From: WLXB01 sp040221475
GTDB taxonomy: Bacteria; Pseudomonadota; Alphaproteobacteria; Rhodospirillales; Rhodospirillaceae
NCBI GenBank assembly: GCA_040221475.1
Contig: JAVKEJ010000058.1
Span: 558,001-622,000 of the forward strand
Direction: 5' to 3'
Length of the DNA stretch: 64,000 nucleotides
Below the pieces are notes generated by a model that made no database searches, was not told the DNA's origin, and saw nothing but the letters and a program-made list of their open reading frames with translations. Positions 35,473 through 43,882 of this stretch are shown here, piece after piece (within the stretch, counting starts at the first letter, position 1; each line of letters opens with the position of its first letter). The position numbers were made by a program, and so were the translations under genes.

Positions 35473-36471
35473 ATGGCTTCTCCCACATCTAAACGCACAA
35501 CACCTGAGACTGTTGATCCTGGTGCCAGTGATCTCGCTGTTGCCCGGCGTGTCATTGCGCAAGCGGTTACAGGCTTGTCGGCGATGGCAGCAGACCTGGG
35601 AGACGAGTTCGCTCAGTGCGTCACGTTGATCGCATCACTCAAGGGTCGCGTGATCGTGTCGGGCATGGGAAAGAGTGGCCATATTGGTCATAAAATCGCA
35701 GCGACGCTCGCCTCAACGGGCACGCCAGCTTTTTTTGTACACCCTGCCGAAGCCAGTCATGGCGACCTTGGCATGATCTCAGATATTGATGCCGTTTTGG
35801 CGTTGTCAAACAGCGGTGAAACGGCTGAGTTGTCCGATCTGGTCTCCTATACACGCCGGTTTGGTATTCCGTTGATCGGCATAACGGGGAAGCGTGAGTC
35901 GACCCTGGCAGAGCAATCGGACATTGTTTTGTGTTTGCCAGATGTTGAAGAGGCCGGGCCGCACGGCGCGCCAACAACATCGACAACACTGATGATTACA
36001 CTCGGTGATGCGATTGCCGTTGCCTTGTTGGAAAGCCGTGGTTTTACAGCCGACGATTACAGGGTCTTTCATCCGGGCGGTAAATTGGGCAAAAGTTTAC
36101 TCAAGGTCGCTCATATTATGCATACGGGGGATGACATTCCTTTAACGCATCCGACGTCGCTGATGAGTGATACGATCATCACTATGACCAATAAAACGTT
36201 TGGTATCGCTGGCGTGGTTGATGACGCTGGCGTGTTAGTCGGCATCGTCACAGATGGTGATTTGCGCCGGCACATGGCGGATCAGCTCATTGGTATGGCG
36301 ACGGTCGATGTTATGACCACAAAGCCAAAGACCATCAAATCAACAACACTTGCGGCAGAAGCCTTGCGTCTCATGAACGAATGGAAAGTCACATGCTTGT
36401 TCGTTGTCGATGACGGCAAGCCTGTGGGTATCGTGCGTATGCATGACGTTCTACAAGCAGGTGTTGTATGA
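35473..36471 (+). CDS. kdsD: D-arabinose 5-phosphate isomerase (KdsD/KpsF)
   Basis: Converts ribulose 5-phosphate to arabinose 5-phosphate, the first step to Kdo for LPS. A SIS domain (VIVSGMGKSGHIGHKIAATLASTG, HPAEASHGDLGM, ALSNSGETAEL) is followed by two CBS domains (VGIVTDGDLRRHM, PVGIVRMHDVLQ). The start is uncertain: ATG at 35473 is used; ATG at 35449 and TTG at 35428 are in frame. It overlaps lptC by 4 bases (ATGA), tying Kdo synthesis to LPS export. Confidence 0.94.
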   Translation: MASPTSKRTTPETVDPGASDLAVARRVIAQAVTGLSAMAADLGDEFAQCVTLIASLKGRVIVSGMGKSGHIGHKIAATLASTGTPAFFVHPAEASHGDLGMISDIDAVLALSNSGETAELSDLVSYTRRFGIPLIGITGKRESTLAEQSDIVLCLPDVEEAGPHGAPTTSTTLMITLGDAIAVALLESRGFTADDYRVFHPGGKLGKSLLKVAHIMHTGDDIPLTHPTSLMSDTIITMTNKTFGIAGVVDDAGVLVGIVTDGDLRRHMADQLIGMATVDVMTTKPKTIKSTTLAAEALRLMNEWKVTCLFVVDDGKPVGIVRMHDVLQAGVV

Positions 36472-37172
36472 CGACGGATGGCCCTCAAACGACAACAAGT
36501 CCACAGTCGCGCGAGGGGAGAGCATCTCGTCGCGCCTGGCCGACTCAAGCCACTGACATTCGGGCGTCCGTTGAGAAATACAGCCGGTTCGTCACGACGA
36601 TGAAGATTGTGTTGCCGACCGTCGCTGTTTTGCTGTTGGCGCTTGTTATTATTCTCCCCCAGTTGCGTAGTAAGCCGGAACAAATCGCGGCTGAAATTGA
36701 TATTTCCAGCGATGCCTCTGGCACCACCCTCAGCCTTGTCAATGCCCGCTATTTTGGCACGGATACATCGGGTCAGCCGTTTTCAGTGACGGCACAATCC
36801 GTGCGTGAGTCGTCGGCTGATAAAGACAATATTAATTTAGATGCGCCGCAAGCGGACATCAGTCTTAATGATGGTTCCTGGTTGATGGTGGGCGCTGATA
36901 CCGGACTCTATCATCGCAAAAACCAAACCTTAGATTTATCCGGTGCTGTGAATTTATTTCAGGATCAAGGCTACGAACTGCACACTGAGTCTGCGACCAT
37001 TATGTTGGAACAGGGCAGCGCGACAAGCTCTTCCCCGGTTCGCAGTCAGGGGCCCTTTGGGGTGCTGGAATCGCAAGGGTTTGAATTGGAAGAAAAAGGC
37101 AAGACCGTGCACTTTACCGGCCCTGCCCGCTTGGTGCTCAACACTGGTGGTGGAAGTACACGCATACCATGA
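36468..37172 (+). CDS. lptC: LPS export protein LptC
   Basis: Bitopic inner-membrane subunit of the LptB2FGC exporter that passes LPS to LptA; 234 residues. A polar N-terminus of about 45 residues precedes one membrane segment (IVLPTVAVLLLALVIILPQL), then a periplasmic beta-jellyroll (SLVNARYFGTDTSGQPFSVTA). The long N-terminus is common in alphaproteobacteria. ATGA overlaps with both kdsD and lptA. Confidence 0.92.
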   Translation: MTTDGPQTTTSPQSREGRASRRAWPTQATDIRASVEKYSRFVTTMKIVLPTVAVLLLALVIILPQLRSKPEQIAAEIDISSDASGTTLSLVNARYFGTDTSGQPFSVTAQSVRESSADKDNINLDAPQADISLNDGSWLMVGADTGLYHRKNQTLDLSGAVNLFQDQGYELHTESATIMLEQGSATSSSPVRSQGPFGVLESQGFELEEKGKTVHFTGPARLVLNTGGGSTRIP

Positions 37173-38020
37173 GGCCAATTTTTAAATACATTTCAATTCT
37201 GTGTTTGCTTCCGTTGGTAGCGCAGGCGCAAACACTTTCGTTTAAGTCGGATGACCCTGATAAGCCGATTGAGGTGGTCGCTGAACGCGGCATTGAATGG
37301 CGTCAGGATGAAAAGCGATTTATCGCTCGCGGTGACGCCCGCGCCACCCAAGGTGATGTTGAAGTGGTGGCGGACGAGTTGATCGCCCATTACCGCGAGA
37401 CCGATAATGGCGGGACAGATGTTTACCGGGTCGATGCAATTGGGTCTGTGACCATTACATCGGCTGGCGAAACGGCAACGGGGTCTGCGGCCGTCTACGA
37501 CTTTGAGCAGGCGGTTCTTGTGATGGAAGGCTCCCCCGTTCGGTTGGAAACATCAGATGGTGTGGTCACAGCTTACGATACCATTCAATACTGGGAGCAG
37601 GAAAATGTCGCTGTCGCTGAAGGCAATGCGATGGCCGTGCAAGGCGGTCAAAAGCTCACGGCAGATACATTAACCGCGCGCTTTAAGGAGCCTGCCAGTG
37701 GCACTGGCGCTGTTGCGCCACGCAGCAGCGAATTGTCACGTATAGAAGGTTACGGCAATGTCAGACTGGAAAGTAAAGGCGACATCATCCTCGGAGATCG
37801 CGGTCGCTATGACCTTGCCAGTGGTATTGCCACATTGGATGGAAATGTTCGCATTACCTCAGATCGAAATCAGTTGAGCGGCGGCTTTGCCGTGGTCGAT
37901 ACCAAAAAGGGAACAAGCACCTTGTTTGCTAATGCGACAGAAGCGGGGGTGCCGGGGCCGGGTCCCAGGCCGCGTGTGAGGGCCTTGCTGGTGCCGCGTC
38001 CAAAAGGGGTCACAGACTGA
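37169..38020 (+). CDS. lptA: LPS transport periplasmic bridge protein LptA
   Basis: Beta-jellyroll protein that forms the periplasmic bridge for LPS. It has a signal peptide (FKYISILCLLPLVAQA), then the OstA fold: PIEVVAERGIEWRQDEKRFIARGDARATQGD and GNVRLESKGDIILGDRGRYDLASG. At 283 residues it is longer than E. coli LptA (185), with an extra stretch near residues 165-195 and a Pro/Arg-rich tail. It follows lptC by ATGA overlap. Confidence 0.92.
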   Translation: MRPIFKYISILCLLPLVAQAQTLSFKSDDPDKPIEVVAERGIEWRQDEKRFIARGDARATQGDVEVVADELIAHYRETDNGGTDVYRVDAIGSVTITSAGETATGSAAVYDFEQAVLVMEGSPVRLETSDGVVTAYDTIQYWEQENVAVAEGNAMAVQGGQKLTADTLTARFKEPASGTGAVAPRSSELSRIEGYGNVRLESKGDIILGDRGRYDLASGIATLDGNVRITSDRNQLSGGFAVVDTKKGTSTLFANATEAGVPGPGPRPRVRALLVPRPKGVTD

Positions 38021-38051
38021 GCGAATTCAGACTAGACTGTAAAAAATAACA

Positions 38052-38071
38052 CCATTCGATTATCCGAATGG
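38052..38071 (+). repeat. Hairpin between lptA and lptB
   Basis: CCATTCG-attatc-CGAATGG, 7-bp perfect stem, 6-base loop, in the 66-base gap before lptB. It is followed at once by the lptB ribosome site (AGAGGAAG), so it may affect translation or mark an mRNA processing point rather than end transcription. Confidence 0.6.
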
Positions 38072-38086
38072 CAGAGGAAGAGTTTT

Positions 38087-38878
38087 ATGGCGCCGGATAC
38101 GGTGGAGAACAGCGAGACCCAAGAGGCGCAGGTGGATGGTGCAGAGCCGTCAGCACAGGAAGGTCTCAGAGTAGATGATCTTGGCAAGTCCTTCAAAGGA
38201 CGTCCGGTTCTGAGGTCTGTCAGTTTATCGGTTCATCGCGGTGAAGCGGTCGGCCTGCTTGGTCCCAATGGGGCTGGTAAAACGACGTCTTTTTATTGTG
38301 TGACAGGGTTGATCAGTCCTGATGAAGGGCAAATCTATCTTGACGGTGAAAACATCACGCCCTTGCCGATGTATCGGCGGGCCCGCCTCGGGATTGGGTA
38401 TCTTCCGCAAGAAGCCTCGATTTTTCGCGGCATGACCGTGGAAGCCAATATTCGCGCGGTTGCTGAAGTGATCGAGTCAGATAAGTCAGCCCAGGATGAG
38501 TTGGTGGAATCGCTGCTTGAGGAATTCAACGTCACGCACCTGCGTCAATCACCTGCCATTGCGTTGTCAGGAGGGGAGCGCCGTCGCGTTGAAATTGCCC
38601 GTGCGTTGGCGTCGCGCCCGAGTTTCTTGCTGCTGGATGAACCCCTTGCCGGTATTGACCCCATTGCGGTTGCCGATATTCGTGATCTGGTGTCGCACCT
38701 GAAAGACCGCGGATTAGGTGTTCTGATAACCGATCACAACGTACGCGAAACCTTGGACATTATTGATCGCGCTTATATCCTTCATGAAGGCACGGTACTG
38801 ATGGAGGGCGCGCCTTCAGAAATCGTCGCTCATGAAGGTGTGCGACGGGTGTATCTTGGAGAGCGGTTCAGCCTCTAA
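38087..38878 (+). CDS. lptB: LPS export ATPase LptB
   Basis: Cytoplasmic ATPase powering LPS extraction. 263 residues with a 25-residue acidic N-terminal extension before LRVDDLGKSF. Walker A GPNGAGKTT, LptB-specific FRGMTVEANI, signature LSGGERRRVEIARAL, Walker B FLLLDEPLAGIDP, and switch His in ITDHNVRETL. Its stop is 19 bases before the rpoN start. lptF and lptG, its membrane partners, are not in the window. Confidence 0.96.
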   Translation: MAPDTVENSETQEAQVDGAEPSAQEGLRVDDLGKSFKGRPVLRSVSLSVHRGEAVGLLGPNGAGKTTSFYCVTGLISPDEGQIYLDGENITPLPMYRRARLGIGYLPQEASIFRGMTVEANIRAVAEVIESDKSAQDELVESLLEEFNVTHLRQSPAIALSGGERRRVEIARALASRPSFLLLDEPLAGIDPIAVADIRDLVSHLKDRGLGVLITDHNVRETLDIIDRAYILHEGTVLMEGAPSEIVAHEGVRRVYLGERFSL

Positions 38879-38897
38879 CGGAGGACCCCTTGACGCC

Positions 38898-40415
38898 ATG
38901 GCCATCGGCCCTCGCTTAGACCTCAGGCAAACACAAAGCCTCGTTATGACACCGCAGCTGCAGCAGGCTATTCGTCTGTTGCAGCTCTCGGCGGTTGAGC
39001 TTGTGGAATATGTGGATCATGAGCTTGAAGCAAATCCCCTGCTGGACCGTGATGACTCTGGGGGCGACGGCACACTCAAAGAAGCCATGGGCAATGAAGA
39101 TGATCGCTCAGAGGATGGTATGAGCGTGGTCGATTCTGTTGATAATCAAAGCGACGCGCCTATGGATATTGACGCTGGCTTTACGGAAAATGATGCTGCG
39201 TTTGACACGCACGCCGACGCTCTTGGCTCGTCTGCTGGATCAGACTCTTCAGGAATGACAAGTGGTGGTGGCAGCTTTGATGAGATGCGCCCGGATTTGG
39301 AACAGACGTTGTCTGAAGCCCAAGACCTCAGAAGCTATTTAGAGGAGCAACTGAATTTGTCTGTGATGGCCGGTGGAGATCGTCTCATTGGCCGTGCACT
39401 CATCGATTGTATTGATGAAAGTGGCTATGTTGTTGGTGGCCTTGATGTGGTTGCAGATCAGCTTGGGGCTGACGTGCAGGCTGTGACCAAGGTATTAGAG
39501 GTCCTTCAAACATTTGACCCTCCTGGCATATTCGCCCGCGACCTTAAAGAATGTCTGGCACTACAACTCCAGGATCGTAACCGTTACGATCCAGCCATGG
39601 CCGCTCTTGTTGAAAACCTTGAGCTGCTGGCAAACCATGATTTTGAAAAACTTAAATCTATTTGTGGTGTGGATGGGGAAGACTTAACAGAAATGGTCGC
39701 TGAAATCAGGGCGCTTGACCCTAAGCCAGCCCTGAAGTTTGAGCGTTCTGTCAGCCAAACAGTTGTTCCTGACGTGATCATGTCGCCTGCACCGGAAGGA
39801 GGATGGCGCGTCGAGTTGAATTCCGACACGTTGCCGCGTGTACTTGTGAACAATCAATATTATGCTGAACTCAACAGCCCTAAGGCCGATAAAGCACAAA
39901 AGACATTTGTGGCCGAGCGGTTTCAATCTGCAACGTGGCTTGTGCGTGCCCTTGAGCAGCGCGCGACCACTATTCTGAAAGTGTCAATTGCGCTGGTTCA
40001 GAAACAAGACGCTTTTTTTCGCAAAGGGATCGCGCATTTAAGGCCGCTCGTTCTGCGTGATATTGCCGAAGCGACAGAGCTTCATGAAAGTACGATCAGC
40101 CGCGTCACGACAAACAAGTTCATTGCGACGCCGCGCGGAATCTATGAACTGAAGTATTTCTTTAGTCATGGGTTGTCCCAGGCGGGCGGTGGCGAGGCGA
40201 CATCGGCTGAGTCTGTGCGCCATCGGATTAAGCAGTTGGTTGATGCGGAAGCCTCTGACGCGGTGCTTTCAGACGATCAAATCGTCGAATTATTGAAAGC
40301 TGAAGGTATTGCGGTGGCTCGGCGAACAGTTGCTAAGTATCGGGAATCATTGAAAATTCCATCATCGGTGCAGCGTCGTCGTCAAAAGGCCCGCAACCTT
40401 TCTGTGATCTCTTAA
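38898..40415 (+). CDS. rpoN: RNA polymerase sigma-54 factor
   Basis: Directs RNA polymerase to -24/-12 promoters opened by AAA+ activators; 505 residues from the ATG at 38898. The N-terminal activator-interacting region is LRQTQSLVMTPQLQQAIRLLQLS, followed by an acidic linker (about 55-130). The core-binding and HTH regions follow, and the RpoN box ARRTVAKYRE lies near the C-terminus. Position after lptB is conserved. No activator gene is in the window. Confidence 0.97.
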   Translation: MAIGPRLDLRQTQSLVMTPQLQQAIRLLQLSAVELVEYVDHELEANPLLDRDDSGGDGTLKEAMGNEDDRSEDGMSVVDSVDNQSDAPMDIDAGFTENDAAFDTHADALGSSAGSDSSGMTSGGGSFDEMRPDLEQTLSEAQDLRSYLEEQLNLSVMAGGDRLIGRALIDCIDESGYVVGGLDVVADQLGADVQAVTKVLEVLQTFDPPGIFARDLKECLALQLQDRNRYDPAMAALVENLELLANHDFEKLKSICGVDGEDLTEMVAEIRALDPKPALKFERSVSQTVVPDVIMSPAPEGGWRVELNSDTLPRVLVNNQYYAELNSPKADKAQKTFVAERFQSATWLVRALEQRATTILKVSIALVQKQDAFFRKGIAHLRPLVLRDIAEATELHESTISRVTTNKFIATPRGIYELKYFFSHGLSQAGGGEATSAESVRHRIKQLVDAEASDAVLSDDQIVELLKAEGIAVARRTVAKYRESLKIPSSVQRRRQKARNLSVIS

Positions 40416-40425
40416 CCTGCCTTCC

Positions 40426-40454
40426 TTGACTTGAGATTTCCCGCTGCATAAGGT
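40426..40454 (+). promoter_or_regulatory. Candidate promoter upstream of ptsN
   Basis: -35 TTGACT (40426-40431), 17-base spacer, -10 TAAGGT (40449-40454), just after the rpoN stop. If used, ptsN would have an untranslated leader of about 240 bases. Confidence 0.4.
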
Positions 40455-40704
40455 GCGGCGCATCAGGCTAAGAGAATGGCAAAAGCACTGGAAAACCGGT
40501 GTATAAATAGGCCGAATGCGACCTTGTATAGAAGCGCAGTGCTAGAGCAACGCGAACCTAATTCGTTAGTCCCTAACTTAATTCAGCCGGGAGATTTCCC
40601 ATCGAATAAAACATACAACGACAGCCAGGCTTTCATTCCGCTCTTGTGAGTGACCGAATAAAAGTCGCGTGTTGCGAGTGGTGTTCGACGGGATAAGTTC
40701 ATAT

Positions 40705-41163
40705 ATGGAAATTAGTGATCTGTTGCAATCGGACTCGGTTGTGATCTTAAAAGCATCAAGTAAAAAACAGGTGCTGCAAGAGCTTGCCAAGAAGGCTGCG
40801 TCTCTGACCGGTCTGAGCGAACGGAAAGTTTTTGACACGTTACTCGAACGTGAAAGATTGGGAACCACAGGGGTTGGCAATGGCATTGCCATTCCTCACG
40901 GAAAGTTGCCTGAACTTAAAAGTCTGCACGGTGTGTTTGCACGCCTTGAGAAGCCGGTTGATTTTGAAGCTATTGATGACCGTCCCGTTGATTTGGTTTT
41001 TCTGTTGCTTGCGCCCGAGCAGGCTGGTGCAGATCATCTTAAGGCGTTGGCCCGCGTCTCGCGTTTATTGCGCGATTCCGATAACTGCGAAAAATTACGT
41101 GGTGCTGTAAACACAGATGGGCTTTATATGTTGCTCATTCAAAATGAGGCGCAAGCGGCTTAG
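40705..41163 (+). CDS. ptsN: PTS IIA-type regulatory protein PtsN (EIIA-Ntr)
   Basis: Phosphocarrier of the nitrogen PTS that regulates potassium, carbon and nitrogen responses. 152 residues from MEISDLLQSDSVV. The phosphorylated residue is His65 in GNGIAIPHGKL, and VDLVFLLLAPEQAGADHLKALARVSRLLRD is typical. The ATG at 40705 matches homologues; an upstream frame from 40669 adds 12 unrelated residues. hpf, which usually lies between rpoN and ptsN, is missing here. Confidence 0.94.
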   Translation: MEISDLLQSDSVVILKASSKKQVLQELAKKAASLTGLSERKVFDTLLERERLGTTGVGNGIAIPHGKLPELKSLHGVFARLEKPVDFEAIDDRPVDLVFLLLAPEQAGADHLKALARVSRLLRDSDNCEKLRGAVNTDGLYMLLIQNEAQAA

Positions 41164-41207
41164 TTTTGCACTGGCTGGTTCTGGGCTTTTTTATCGCCCT
41201 GTGTTCT

Positions 41208-41819
41208 TTATTTCCCTCTGCCAAACGCGACGTATGCCTGAGCAATACGCATGCCCACTGTGATCCAACACAGGGTCATGAAAATGACTGAAGCTGTTAC
41301 AAACCAATCTGGCTGGAGACAAATCACGCCAAAAAACAAAATGGTCTCTGTGCCTTCGGCAAGTCCGCCGGAATAGAAGAAAGATTTTTGACCCCGGGTT
41401 GTCGTTTCCACACCGCGTTTTGCGGCCACAATGGCGTAACCTAAGAATGAGGTGCCTGTGCCGATAAAACTGGCCAGCAGCAGCAGTGCAATCACGGTAT
41501 TGTCTTCATCAAGGAATGCAAAGCCAACGACAACGGCGGCGTAAAAGATAAAATCCAATACAATATCAAGGTAGGCGCCAAAATCTGTGGGGCTTGAGGC
41601 CCGGGCCACGGCACCGTCCAAGCCATCAAAGATGCGGTTGAGCACAATAAACGCTAAAGCCACGGTTGGCGCATGCATAGCCAGGGCGGGAAGAGCGCAC
41701 AGACCGAGGCTGAAACCCAACACCGTTATACTGTTGGCCGTCACGCCACGTTCTGCCAGAGTGCGCCCTAAGCTGTTGATCGGTGGCGCAATCAGACGCA
41801 CCATTAAGGGGTCAAGCAT
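41208..41819 (-). CDS. CDP-alcohol phosphatidyltransferase family protein
   Basis: Integral-membrane enzyme of 203 residues that joins a CDP-alcohol to a second alcohol. The full signature D-x2-DG-x2-AR-x8-G-x3-D-x3-D is present (DGLDGAVARASSPTDFGAY, then LDIVLD), and about six hydrophobic segments surround it. Substrate is undecided; PgsA, PssA and Pcs share this motif. ATG at 41819. Converges with ptsN and is divergent from the DUF3047 gene, 23 bases away. Confidence 0.9.
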   Translation of the reverse strand: MLDPLMVRLIAPPINSLGRTLAERGVTANSITVLGFSLGLCALPALAMHAPTVALAFIVLNRIFDGLDGAVARASSPTDFGAYLDIVLDFIFYAAVVVGFAFLDEDNTVIALLLLASFIGTGTSFLGYAIVAAKRGVETTTRGQKSFFYSGGLAEGTETILFFGVICLQPDWFVTASVIFMTLCWITVGMRIAQAYVAFGRGK

Positions 41820-41842
41820 AAGCAATCCAGGACATCGAGAAC

Positions 41843-42580
41843 GTGAGAGACAAATCGTACACTAACACAAGGGCCACCATCTGCTTCGTTCTGTGTTTTG
41901 TTGTGTCATTTTTCGACGGTGTTCGCGTTGAGGCTCAAGACCTTCAGTTCAAGCCCGACCTCAAGGCGGCGGGGTGGAAAATACATACGCCACGCGGCAA
42001 AGCCGCCGCTCAATTTGAAGTCCTCGAAGATGGCAGTCTTAAGATTACGGCGCCTCAAGCTGTCGCGTTTTTGTACCGCTTCATCTCCAAAGATCAAGGC
42101 GCCGCTAGTTCACTGAGTTGGGACTGGCGCATCAGTCAGTCTTTTCCTGCGACGGATCTTTCCCGTCCGGGACAAGATGACAGACCGCTCGCCATTCATG
42201 TCTATTTTACGGATCAGGACGCAGGTGTGTTGAGCCGTCTCGGCACGGGACTGGCCGGATTTTTCGGCGTGCCTGTGTCTGGTCGGGCGATCACCTATGT
42301 ATGGGGCGGGCTGCAACCGGAGCAGACCATACTCCCCAATCCTTTTATGGATGAAGGAGACGGGGTTCTTGTTATCCGCAAATCGGGATTGCAGCGCATA
42401 ACAGATGAATGGGTTACAGAAACCGTTGACCTGGCTGCTGACTATGAACAAGCGTTCGGTGAGGCAATGCCACCGGTGGGTGTTATAGCGGTGTCTGCAG
42501 ATACTGATGATACGGGCGCAACCTCACAAGCCTTGGTCCGCGACGTGCGACTGACGTCAGCGCCTATTTTGGCGCGTTGA
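41843..42580 (+). CDS. DUF3047 secreted protein
   Basis: 245-residue exported protein. A signal peptide (ICFVLCFVVSFFDGVRVEA) is followed by a beta-rich domain with SWDWRISQSFPATDLSRPGQDDRPLAI, AITYVWGG and the C-terminal IAVSADTDDTGA motif, which match the DUF3047 family. The fold resembles carbohydrate-binding jellyrolls, but no function is established. Starts with GTG; its last 17 bases overlap the end of the convergent DUF547 gene. Confidence 0.82.
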   Translation: MRDKSYTNTRATICFVLCFVVSFFDGVRVEAQDLQFKPDLKAAGWKIHTPRGKAAAQFEVLEDGSLKITAPQAVAFLYRFISKDQGAASSLSWDWRISQSFPATDLSRPGQDDRPLAIHVYFTDQDAGVLSRLGTGLAGFFGVPVSGRAITYVWGGLQPEQTILPNPFMDEGDGVLVIRKSGLQRITDEWVTETVDLAADYEQAFGEAMPPVGVIAVSADTDDTGATSQALVRDVRLTSAPILAR

Positions 42581-43448
42581 GCGCCCAATCGTAGTCTGTC
42601 TTAATAAGGCCGATGCGCTGGTTAATGTTGCGCGCCAATGGCTTGCGCGCATATTTCAGGATGTGCTCAAGCACGCCTTCATCCGTCCCACCAAAATCTT
42701 CATCATACCATTCATAAATTTTTGACAGCGTCACGCGCCCTCCGACAACGGTAACACCGCGACCGGCATTGATGTACTTTGTTGCGGCAGCATCTAAAGC
42801 CGCATCCATGTTGTCCGGTGTGAACACGTCTGGCCACAAATCGGGGCAGCCCATGGAAGCACAGTTCACGCCGTAATGGATACGGTTGTCATTCCAGATC
42901 GGGCGCAAAATACGATGCTCAATGTCATCTAAACTGAGGTCTACACCTTCCACCGTGACCAGCTTCTTGCCCCAAGGCCCTGACGAAAAAAATCCAGGTG
43001 AAATATTGATGTCTCGAATGCTCCGCACCGGATAGTGCTCCAGCACGGTTTGCACGGTCAAAGCATTATAAAGATTGATCCAGTAGGCTTTTTGTTCGTC
43101 TCGGTTGTAGGAGGTGATGGCCACGGCTTCGAGGCTTGCGATGTAGGCGTCCAGGCTGGCCCGATCTTCGGCTGATACGGCACCGTAGCGAAATAGGTTG
43201 GGCTCTTGGTCGTCTGAAATCAAATAGGCATCGAGCAAGCTTTGCCAGCGATTATGACCAATGGTCTCGCGTGATTGGGGGTTTGAGCCTTCAAACTCTG
43301 TCATCAGGTCTGGCTTGGCCGCGAACCGTGAGTCCAGTGTGCCTGTAAATGCTGTGGCACTGTTCACCCAGACAAAGAGTGTGAGGAAAGCGGGGATAAT
43401 GCCTGCGAGCGCAACACCCATGAGCGTAAGACTGCGGATAGAGGACAT
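42564..43448 (-). CDS. DUF547 exported protein
   Basis: 294 residues. A signal/membrane segment (LTLMGVALAGIIPAFLTLFVWVN) precedes the DUF547 domain: QKAYWINLYNALTVQTVLEHYPV, SIRDINISPGFFSSGPWGKK, LSLDDIEHRILRP and HYGVNCASMGCPDL. The conserved Cys and His pattern suggests a papain-like catalytic fold, but activity is not proven for the family. A GGAGACC site precedes the ATG. Convergent overlap with the DUF3047 gene. Confidence 0.88.
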   Translation of the reverse strand: MSSIRSLTLMGVALAGIIPAFLTLFVWVNSATAFTGTLDSRFAAKPDLMTEFEGSNPQSRETIGHNRWQSLLDAYLISDDQEPNLFRYGAVSAEDRASLDAYIASLEAVAITSYNRDEQKAYWINLYNALTVQTVLEHYPVRSIRDINISPGFFSSGPWGKKLVTVEGVDLSLDDIEHRILRPIWNDNRIHYGVNCASMGCPDLWPDVFTPDNMDAALDAAATKYINAGRGVTVVGGRVTLSKIYEWYDEDFGGTDEGVLEHILKYARKPLARNINQRIGLIKTDYDWALNAPK

Positions 43449-43569
43449 GAAGGTCTCCGGTCTTTGTGATTTTGAGTATTAAGCATATGGTCTCACAGAG
43501 TGCAGGCCAACCCTTTGGCATAAGCTTAAACGTGACCCTACCATATCTGAGTGAATCTGGGACGATTCA

Positions 43570-43881
43570 ATGTATCTAAGAGCCAGAATTCTAGGCGTTT
43601 CTGCGTTGGTCATCGCGTTGGATTGGTCGGTGATAGCTGCGCATGCGCAAGGCAATCCCCTCGAGGCGATCTGCCAAGGGTTCTTGTCGTCATCGGGGGT
43701 GCCAACTCCTGGCAATGCAAATATCTTGTGCGACTGTTTGGTGCGGGAAGTACAGTCCAATCTCACCCGGCCCGAAATGCAGTCGTATCAATCCTCGGTC
43801 GAGGCTGGCCGCCCTCTTCCCAAAGCGCTTGAAACCAAAATTATGGCAGTTGCGACATCATGCTTGACGCAGGCTCAATAG
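43570..43881 (+). CDS. Small secreted cysteine-containing protein, unknown
   Basis: 103 residues. Signal peptide ILGVSALVIALDWSVIAAHAQ, then a mature domain of about 75 residues with four cysteines (AICQGF, LCDCL, TSCLTQ), enough for two disulfides. No family recognised. It converges with the first VOC gene with one base between the stops. An overlapping frame in the same region has no signal peptide and is less likely. Confidence 0.65.
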   Translation: MYLRARILGVSALVIALDWSVIAAHAQGNPLEAICQGFLSSSGVPTPGNANILCDCLVREVQSNLTRPEMQSYQSSVEAGRPLPKALETKIMAVATSCLTQAQ

Positions 43882-43882
43882 C

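Noticed and set aside
40476..40650. 57-codon ORF between rpoN and ptsN as a remnant hpf
   Set aside because: The translation shows no resemblance to hibernation factors and no ribosome site.
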